A stretch of DNA of 64,000 nt from Anaerolineales bacterium UBA5797 (GTDB lineage: Bacteria > Chloroflexota > Anaerolineae > Anaerolineales > Villigracilaceae): positions 62,001-126,000 of the forward strand of contig DIDP01000061.1 in the NCBI GenBank assembly GCA_002418205.1, in the 5' to 3' direction. The notes below the pieces were generated by a model, which had not been told where the DNA came from, did not search any database, and saw only the letters and a program-made list of their open reading frames with translations. Positions 58,586-64,000 of the stretch are shown here, piece after piece. Position 1 is the stretch's first letter. Each line of letters begins with the position of its first letter. A program made the translations under genes and the position numbers.

Positions 58586-60259
58586 ATGAGCTCATCGCGC
58601 TTTCGCGGACGTTACTTTCGGATTCTGTATTTTTTTGCGGGGGTGATCGCACGTTTCATTCTCTGGGAACTCATCATTGCAAGGCTGGGCTTTCGCAAAT
58701 GGACCCGCCGCACACGCGCCGAACGCTTCCGGCGTGAGGCGGTCCGCTTCCGCGCCCTGGCGCTTCACATGGGCGGCGTGATGATCAAAGTGGGGCAGTT
58801 CCTGTCTTCACGGCTGGATGTGCTTCCGCCCGAAGTCACCGATGAACTTGCGAATTTGCAGGACGAAGTTCCGGCGGAACCGTATGAGGCGATCCGTGAT
58901 CTGGCTGAGAGGGAATTGGGCGGATCGCTCGAGGAAAAACTCGAGTGGTTCGACGCGAGTCCGCTTGCAGCCGCCTCTCTGGGGCAGGTCCACCGCGCCA
59001 GGCTGCGAGTCGAGGATGAAGCGGACGGGTTCCGAAATGTCGTCGTCAAGGTCCAGCGTCCGGATATCGAGTTGATCGTGGAGGTGGATCTGTCCGCGCT
59101 CGCGCGCGTGGGGAACTGGTTGATGAAGTATCGTCCCGTGCGCGAACATGCGGATGTCCCTGCGCTGCTGCGCGAGTTTTCAGGGACGGTGCGTGAGGAG
59201 ATTGATTATCTGCATGAAGCGGATAACGCCGAAAGGTTTTTCGAGAATTTCAAGGACGATCCCGATGTGCACGTGCCGCGCGTGGTGCGCAGTTTGACGA
59301 CCCTGCGCGTGTTGACTCTCGAGGATGTGTATGCCATCAAGATCACGGATTATGAAGAGATCACAAAGGCGGGCATCGAGCGCGGTGAAGTGGCGAATAA
59401 ATTGTTGGATACGTATCTCAAGCAGATCTTCGAAGATGGCTTTGTCCATGCCGACCCTCACCCGGGGAATCTGTTCGTGACTCCGCTCGAGAGTAATGGC
59501 GGATCGCCGCGCCGCTGGCAATTGACCTTTGTGGATTTCGGCATGACGGCTCGGGTGCCCGAAAATATCCGCGATGCCTTGCGCGAAATGCTGATCGGTG
59601 TGGGCACAAAGGATGCGTCACGCGTGGTGAGATCTTATCAGCAATTGGGCATGCTCCTGCCGGGCGCGGATTTGAAATTGATCGAGCAAGCCGAAGCGCA
59701 GGTGTTCGACCGCTTCTGGGGCATGTCCATGAGCGAGTTGCGCAAGACCAATCCCGACGAGATCAGGAAGTTTGCGCATCAATACCGCGATCTGATCTTC
59801 AGCATGCCGTTCCAGGTCCCGAACAATCTCATCATGCTGGCGCGGACGGTCGCGATCCTATCCGGGATGTGTACCGGGCTCGACCCGAATTTCAATCTAT
59901 GGAATCAGCTCTCACCCTATGCGCGCAAACTGGTCGAGCAGGAAGCCACGAAGGGACTTGGCGACTGGCTGGAAGAACTTGGCGGTATGCTGCAGAACCT
60001 GATTGCGCTGCCATCACAAGCCAGCCGCGTTCTGGCACAGACCGAAAGCGGCGGGTTGCTGGTGCAATCTCCACAGGTCAGCCGCGACATCCGTTCCCTG
60101 ACGCGTTCCGTGGACCGGCTGACGGGCGGCGTTATTTTTCTTGGTCTGTTGTTGGGTGGGGTTTTGTTTTACAACGCGGGGAATGTTCTTTATGCGGAGG
60201 TCATGCTGGCTGGGGCGTTCGCCGCGCTGATCTGGGTTTTGTTTTCGCGCAAAGATTGA
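58586..60259 (+). CDS. ABC1/AarF/UbiB-type atypical kinase
   Basis: A 557-residue protein of the UbiB/ADCK family. Visible motifs: KVGQFLSSRLD (the KxGQ motif), ASLGQVHRARL (Ala-rich nucleotide loop), VVKVQRPDI (Lys), VHADPHPGNLFV (catalytic loop) and FVDFGMT (metal Asp). Two hydrophobic segments at the C-terminus (about 505-555) anchor it in the membrane, and a further one lies near the N-terminus. UbiB members act in isoprenoid quinone supply or lipid handling and are atypical ATPases; the UbiA gene 2.2 kb away may be related. Confidence 0.92.
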   Translation: MSSSRFRGRYFRILYFFAGVIARFILWELIIARLGFRKWTRRTRAERFRREAVRFRALALHMGGVMIKVGQFLSSRLDVLPPEVTDELANLQDEVPAEPYEAIRDLAERELGGSLEEKLEWFDASPLAAASLGQVHRARLRVEDEADGFRNVVVKVQRPDIELIVEVDLSALARVGNWLMKYRPVREHADVPALLREFSGTVREEIDYLHEADNAERFFENFKDDPDVHVPRVVRSLTTLRVLTLEDVYAIKITDYEEITKAGIERGEVANKLLDTYLKQIFEDGFVHADPHPGNLFVTPLESNGGSPRRWQLTFVDFGMTARVPENIRDALREMLIGVGTKDASRVVRSYQQLGMLLPGADLKLIEQAEAQVFDRFWGMSMSELRKTNPDEIRKFAHQYRDLIFSMPFQVPNNLIMLARTVAILSGMCTGLDPNFNLWNQLSPYARKLVEQEATKGLGDWLEELGGMLQNLIALPSQASRVLAQTESGGLLVQSPQVSRDIRSLTRSVDRLTGGVIFLGLLLGGVLFYNAGNVLYAEVMLAGAFAALIWVLFSRKD

Positions 60260-60262
60260 TCT

Positions 60263-60748
60263 TCACTTTTCCATGACATCCTTGATGTTCTTAATGGATG
60301 TCTTCAATTCATCCCATTCTTCAGACCCAAGAGTCTGATTCATCAAGTCGGTCATGATGTCCCGGATCTTCATCAGAGACGGTGGTCCATACTTTTCAAT
60401 TACGCCATTGGTCCACGGGAAAAACCACAGATGGAAATGGATTGAGCTTTCCTCCTGAACTATGGTCAGGCACTCGGTTTGTGTAATCTCTTTGATTGCA
60501 TGATGAGTTGATCTGAAGAGAGAAATAAAATCTTCGTATTCTTCATCGACCATCTCAGAAATCGACCGAATATGCCGGAGCGAAGCAATTACCAGAAAAC
60601 CAGGAAGAGGGACAAGAGGATCCTGATGCACGCAGAAATATTGTGTCATTTGCATGAAGCCACCTGGAACATCCATTGACCGATCAGCAATGGCACACCC
60701 CATGCAGTTGATATCCCACTCGTTTCCAAAGAAATCTATTGTTTTCAC
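60263..60748 (-). CDS. HIT-like hydrolase family protein
   Basis: A 161-residue protein resembling the histidine-triad fold: CMGCAIADRSM at the N-terminal strand region, GFLVIASLRHIRSISEM and finally IHFHLWFFP. The HIT motif H-x-H-x-H is H-F-H-L-W here, keeping the central His that carries out catalysis but losing the third. Members cleave nucleoside phosphate or phosphoramidate bonds; activity here is uncertain. The start is doubtful: a frame continues to 60844 but runs through the upstream terminator, so I chose the GTG at 60748. Confidence 0.65.
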   Translation of the reverse strand: MKTIDFFGNEWDINCMGCAIADRSMDVPGGFMQMTQYFCVHQDPLVPLPGFLVIASLRHIRSISEMVDEEYEDFISLFRSTHHAIKEITQTECLTIVQEESSIHFHLWFFPWTNGVIEKYGPPSLMKIRDIMTDLMNQTLGSEEWDELKTSIKNIKDVMEK

Positions 60749-60790
60749 GATTTGTTCATTGGTCTTGTATCTCGCAGAAATTGCATTCAA

Positions 60791-60834
60791 ATAAAATAGA
60801 GACAACAGGACAGCCCCTCCTGTCCTGTTGTCTC
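60791..60834 (-). terminator. strong terminator of the 72-residue protein gene
   Basis: A perfect 15-base stem (60799-60813 with 60820-60834) has a 6-base loop and is followed on the minus strand by TATTTTAT. Confidence 0.85.
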
Positions 60835-60856
60835 CCGGTTTCAAAACGCCAAAATC

Positions 60857-61075
60857 TCAGGCTTTCTCGTCCATCTTTTGGATTGCGTGGTCGAGCATGC
60901 TGCGCCAGGCGAGCAGCATCTCGCGGCGCGCAGCCCGGTGATGTTCCACGAAACCTTCCGGCAGCAATCCCTCGACGGACTTCCTGAATTCCTCGCGCGC
61001 CTTTTTGTAATGTTCGCGCGTCTCTTCAGGGATGTGCTCTTTCCACTTCTTTTCTCGTTCGGATTTTTCTGTCAT
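60857..61075 (-). CDS. small charged helical protein of unknown function
   Basis: A 72-residue protein, highly charged and helical (REKKWKEHIPEETREHYKKA, then REMLLAWRSMLDHAIQKM). The first half could bind RNA or a membrane surface, but no motif is recognised. GAAGGAG precedes the ATG, with TATAAT upstream, and a strong terminator follows, so it is likely expressed. Confidence 0.7.
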   Translation of the reverse strand: MTEKSEREKKWKEHIPEETREHYKKAREEFRKSVEGLLPEGFVEHHRAARREMLLAWRSMLDHAIQKMDEKA

Positions 61076-61098
61076 GTGTCACTCCTTCGTGCGTTTTA

Positions 61099-61122
61099 AT
61101 TATAGCACTTTCGGAGTACAAT
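61099..61122. promoter_or_regulatory. divergent -10 boxes
   Basis: On the minus strand TATAAT (61104-61099) serves the 72-residue protein. On the plus strand TACAAT (61117-61122) lies 29 bases before the ABC gene. No good -35 is seen for either. Confidence 0.5.
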
Positions 61123-61151
61123 CGTTCTACTTTAACTGACGAGGATCATGA

Positions 61152-62138
61152 ATGCAAAGCACTACAATGAACGCAATCGAAGTCTCACATCTCAGACGGA
61201 CCTTTTCATCGCAAATTGGAGTCATCAAGCGCACGGCCAAGGAAGTGGTCGCCGTGGACGATGTCTCGTTCAGGATCGAAGAGGGTGAACTGTTCGGACT
61301 CCTGGGACCGAACGGCGCGGGCAAAACGACCACGGTCAAGATGTTGACCACGCTTCTCATCCCAACGGGTGGGTCTGCCTCCGTTAAAGGGTTTGACGTG
61401 GTCGCCTGGGCAGATGAGGTCCGCAAACGGATCGGGTTCATCTTCGGCGGTGAACGCGGCTTGTACTGGCGTCTCTCCGGCATCGACAACCTGCGTTATT
61501 TTGCCAGCCTGTACGGCATCGACCCGGACGTCACCAAAAAACGGATTCCCTTCCTGCTCGATATGGTCGGCTTGAACGGTCGCGGCGATGAAAAAGTGCA
61601 GGGGTATTCGCGCGGCATGAAACAGCGTTTGCATGTTGCGCGCACGTTATTGCACGAGCCGGATGTGCTCTTCCTCGACGAACCGACCCTCGGCCTTGAC
61701 CCGGTCGGCGCGCGCGAATTCCGGCAGGTGATCCTCAACCTGCAATCCGAGAAGAAGACGATCCTTTTGACCACGCACTACATGTTCGAAGCCGATGCAT
61801 TGTGCGACCGCATCGCCATCATCAACCACGGAAGCATCATCGCCATCGATACCCCCGGCGGATTGAAAACCCACGTCCGCGATTTGAATGTGGTCGAGGT
61901 GGAGACCTTTGGCATACCCGATGGGATCGTTGAGAAATTGCGCGCCCTCCCGTTCGCCGATTCGCTCTCTGTCGAGGATCAGGGACAAAAACAAATGTTG
62001 CTGATTCAGACGTCCCGTGGGGCGGAGGCGGTGCCGGATGTCATGTCCGCGTTGGAAGGCTTGAAGGTTGGGCGCGTCATCGTCCGCGAGCCGACGCTGG
62101 AGGATGCCTATGTCCGTCTGGTGGGAGGCAAGGCGTGA
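61152..62138 (+). CDS. ABC-2 type exporter ATPase, NatA/daunorubicin-resistance type
   Basis: A 328-residue ATPase: Walker A GPNGAGKTTTVKML, an ABC-2-type Q-loop region around GFIFGGERGLYWRLSG, signature YSRGMKQRLHVARTL, Walker B VLFLDEPTLGLDP and H-loop TTHYM. The C-terminal 90 residues form the family's regulatory extension. It is followed by two ABC-2 permeases that overlap or nearly touch, so the three form a complete exporter. Substrate unknown; relatives export drugs, sodium or lipids. GAGG lies before the ATG at 61152; an in-frame ATG at 61167 is possible. Confidence 0.9.
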   Translation: MQSTTMNAIEVSHLRRTFSSQIGVIKRTAKEVVAVDDVSFRIEEGELFGLLGPNGAGKTTTVKMLTTLLIPTGGSASVKGFDVVAWADEVRKRIGFIFGGERGLYWRLSGIDNLRYFASLYGIDPDVTKKRIPFLLDMVGLNGRGDEKVQGYSRGMKQRLHVARTLLHEPDVLFLDEPTLGLDPVGAREFRQVILNLQSEKKTILLTTHYMFEADALCDRIAIINHGSIIAIDTPGGLKTHVRDLNVVEVETFGIPDGIVEKLRALPFADSLSVEDQGQKQMLLIQTSRGAEAVPDVMSALEGLKVGRVIVREPTLEDAYVRLVGGKA

Positions 62139-62932
62139 ACCTTCGCACACTGGTGAAATACTGGCGGACGATCCTGATCGTGGCGGAGATGAATATCCGC
62201 CAGCAGTTGATGGATGGCTTCATCGTTTTTACCGTCCTTTTTCAGCCGATCATCATCGCCCTGCTGGGTCTGTTCATGCTCAAGGATAAAGGCGCGGACG
62301 CGGCGATGTTCGTCGTGGTTGGCAGCGGACTCACAGGGTTGTGGTCGAGCCTGCTGTTCATCTCCGGCGGGAGTATTAACTTCGAGCGCTGGACCGGCAC
62401 GCTCGAACCGCTGGTGGCTGTGCCGACTCCGTTCGAGGTGATCGTGTTTGGAAAGAATCTGGGGAACGTGGTGCAGTCCCTGGTCTCGATGGTCGTGGGA
62501 TATTTCATCGCTGCGCTGGCGTTTGGCTATAAACTTGAGATCCAGCAGCCATTGCTTTTCGCCGTATCCATCCTGCTGGCGATCATTGCGTTCATCAGTT
62601 TTGGTCTCGTCATTGCGCCGGTCTTTGTGATGAACCCGAATGTCCGTGCCTGGCAGAATGCGATGGAGTTCCCCGTTTACATCCTGTGCGGATTCCTCTT
62701 CCCGGTCCTGCTCCTGCCCGCCTGGACGAATCCGGTCTCGTGGCTGTTGCCGCCATACTGGGCGGCTGTCGCCCTGCACGGGACCTCGACCGAGGGCGCC
62801 TCGTTGAATCAGATCCTCTTTGCCTGGGGCATGCTGTTGCTGTTCTCGGTGATGGATTTGTTCATCGCTTCGCGCCTGTTCAAACTCATGCTCTACAAAG
62901 CCCGCGCCGACGCCACGCTGGGAATGGAATGA
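62135..62932 (+). CDS. ABC-2 type permease, first subunit
   Basis: A 265-residue membrane protein with six helices and the ABC-2 pattern: NIRQQLMDGFIVFTVLFQPI at the start and FERWTGTLEPLVAVPTPFEV in the middle, before PVYILCGFLFPVLLLP. The GTG start overlaps the stop of the ATPase gene by four bases (GTGA), giving coupled translation. Confidence 0.88.
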   Translation: MNLRTLVKYWRTILIVAEMNIRQQLMDGFIVFTVLFQPIIIALLGLFMLKDKGADAAMFVVVGSGLTGLWSSLLFISGGSINFERWTGTLEPLVAVPTPFEVIVFGKNLGNVVQSLVSMVVGYFIAALAFGYKLEIQQPLLFAVSILLAIIAFISFGLVIAPVFVMNPNVRAWQNAMEFPVYILCGFLFPVLLLPAWTNPVSWLLPPYWAAVALHGTSTEGASLNQILFAWGMLLLFSVMDLFIASRLFKLMLYKARADATLGME

Positions 62933-62936
62933 ACGA

Positions 62937-63737
62937 ATGAAAACCCTTACCAATAACCTCCGCCTCTTCTGGCAGGGCGCGCTCTTATCCTATGTTGCCC
63001 TGTTCCACTGGATGCGTCCGATCCAATACATGGCTTCCAAGATCCTGATGCCGCTGGCGCAGATGTTCTTCTTCGTTTATCTTGGCACTTTTGCGACCAG
63101 CGCCGATAACCGGACATTCTATATCGTCGGCAATGCCCTCCAAATCGCGGCGGTCAGCGGCATCTACGGCATGACCATGAGCATCGGCGGTGACCGCGAT
63201 AATGGCACGCTTGGTTACATCTTCGGTACGCCTGCCAACCGCCTGGTGGTCTTTATGGGACGCGCCTTCATGAACATCATGGATGGCGCCCTCGGCGTTG
63301 TGATCGCCTTTACCTGGGGTGTTGTGTTGATGGGACTCGACCTCTCCAACACCAGCATCCCCGCGCTGGCGTTAACGATCCTCATCACCACCATCAGCAC
63401 CTGCGGACTTGGTTTGTTGATGGGCTGTCTCGCGCTCATCACGGTCAATGTGATGTTCGTGAACAACTTTGTTTACTTTATGTTGTTGATCTTTTCCGGC
63501 GCGAACATTCCGATTGCGCAACTCCCGGCATGGATACAAGCCATCTCTTATGTGCTGCCATTGACGCGGGGGATCGCCGCGGCGCGCCTGCTCGTTGGCG
63601 GCGCGGGCTTGCTTGAAGTCACTCCGCTTCTTTTGGGCGAACTCGCTGTGGGGTTTGTGTACTTCCTCGTGGGGTATATCCTGTTTACGGTGTTCGAGGT
63701 GGTTGCCAAACGCCGCGGGACGCTTGATGTCTTTTAG
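62937..63737 (+). CDS. ABC-2 type permease, second subunit
   Basis: A 266-residue membrane protein with six helices. SIGGDRDNGTLGYIFGTPAN corresponds to the conserved loop of ABC-2 permeases, and FSGANIPIAQLPAWIQAISYVLPLTRG is the signature near the end. It starts four bases after its partner. Together with the ATPase it would form a heterodimeric exporter. A terminator follows. Confidence 0.88.
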   Translation: MKTLTNNLRLFWQGALLSYVALFHWMRPIQYMASKILMPLAQMFFFVYLGTFATSADNRTFYIVGNALQIAAVSGIYGMTMSIGGDRDNGTLGYIFGTPANRLVVFMGRAFMNIMDGALGVVIAFTWGVVLMGLDLSNTSIPALALTILITTISTCGLGLLMGCLALITVNVMFVNNFVYFMLLIFSGANIPIAQLPAWIQAISYVLPLTRGIAAARLLVGGAGLLEVTPLLLGELAVGFVYFLVGYILFTVFEVVAKRRGTLDVF

Positions 63738-63749
63738 AGAATACCGAAC

Positions 63750-63783
63750 AAAAAATCCCTTCTCGAACAGGAAGGGATTTTTT
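63750..63783. terminator. bidirectional terminator
   Basis: A 13-base stem (63750-63762 with 63771-63783) has A and T runs on both flanks. It serves the exporter operon and the convergent partial gene at 63795. Confidence 0.88.
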
Positions 63784-63794
63784 GTTATTTACAC

Positions 63795-64000
63795 TTATGG
63801 GGTTGTTGCCGTTGGGGATTCGGTTGTTGCTGTTGGGGGCACGCTGGTATTCGTCGCTGGGGCAGTCGTGCTGGTGGGAGCGGAGCCGCTTACAATGATG
63901 ATCACATAGACTTCATTGCCGAAATATGTCCCATCGGCGGTGGACATGCGCCAATTGCTCTGGTAGGTACCGGCTGTAGCTGGCGCGGTCATCGGGACGG
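63795..64000 (-). CDS. C-terminus of an NBR1-Ig-like domain protein, partial
   Basis: The visible 68 residues are the end of a gene that enters from the right. MTAPATAGTYQSNWRMSTAD and GTYFGNEVYVIIIV match the last strands of the NBR1-Ig-like domain (the pattern aP-x-x-pGtY-x-x-x-W-r-l, then dG-x-x-FG-x-x-x-y-V-x-I-x-V). A Thr/Pro/Ala tail of about 30 residues follows and then TAA. In Anaerolineae-type genomes such domains sit at the end of exported proteins. The N-terminus and any signal peptide lie outside the window. Confidence 0.7.
   Translation of the reverse strand, partial: VPMTAPATAGTYQSNWRMSTADGTYFGNEVYVIIIVSGSAPTSTTAPATNTSVPPTATTESPTATTP

Overview
The window looks like a piece of an Anaerolineae-type Chloroflexota chromosome. 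This is inferred from gene content, not from a marker gene: there is no rRNA or tRNA here. Pointers are mid-to-high GC sequence, lipoproteins with Thr/Pro-rich stalks, PD40 propellers, a B12-dependent (class II) ribonucleotide reductase with NrdR, RNase J, two very large STAND/SARP regulators, DUF1992/DUF3597/DUF4404 proteins, and sigma70-like promoters that often sit directly against the start codon.

Layout. 1-134: 5' end of an ABC ATPase running off the window. 362-2422: REC-PAS-GGDEF-EAL c-di-GMP protein. 2601-8696: envelope proteins (VWA lipoprotein, large exported protein, PD40 propeller, two tandem paralogous lipoproteins), with a sirtuin overlapping the last. 9473-19157, minus strand: a maltooligosaccharide system made of MalK-type ATPase, ROK regulator, MalE, MalF, MalG, a surface amylase lipoprotein and a cytoplasmic GH13 enzyme. 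19313-28690: DMT transporter, MBL-fold protein, GT39-like membrane protein, MutY, anchored protein, RNase J, DUF1992 and a P-loop kinase-like protein. 28748-31246: an alpha/beta-hydrolase fused to an acyl-AMP ligase. 31257-37902, minus strand: oligopeptide-type importer OppABCDF followed by a nitrilase-superfamily amidase. A 1081-residue STAND regulator diverges from it at 38003. 41323-46739: hydrolase, nrdR, and a class II RNR interrupted by a 362-residue LAGLIDADG intein. 46880-58498: a region of small proteins and remnants with a second SARP/AAA regulator, a GNAT, DUF families, a duplicated promoter cassette with a methyltransferase stub, and UbiA and Mut7-C genes. 58586-63737: AarF/UbiB-like kinase, HIT-like protein, and a complete ABC-2 exporter (ATPase plus two permeases). 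63795-64000: the C-terminus of an NBR1-Ig-like protein.

How the genes work together. The mal cluster binds, imports and degrades alpha-glucans: the surface amylase cuts, MalEFG with MalK imports, the cytoplasmic GH13 finishes, and ROK probably controls it. The opp cluster may import peptides or amides that the linked amidase hydrolyses. In both clusters a strong hairpin without a T-tract follows the binding-protein gene, which would keep binding-protein mRNA in excess over permease mRNA.

Most notable observations: an RNR intein whose C-terminal dipeptide reads Arg-Gly instead of His-Asn; a receiver domain with Glu at the phosphorylation site; dispersed repeats that supply both ends of OppD and an insertion in the STAND regulator; a duplicated promoter/start cassette that belongs to a lost MmeI-like methyltransferase; and several genes whose -10 box lies 5-8 bases from the start codon, suggesting leaderless mRNAs.
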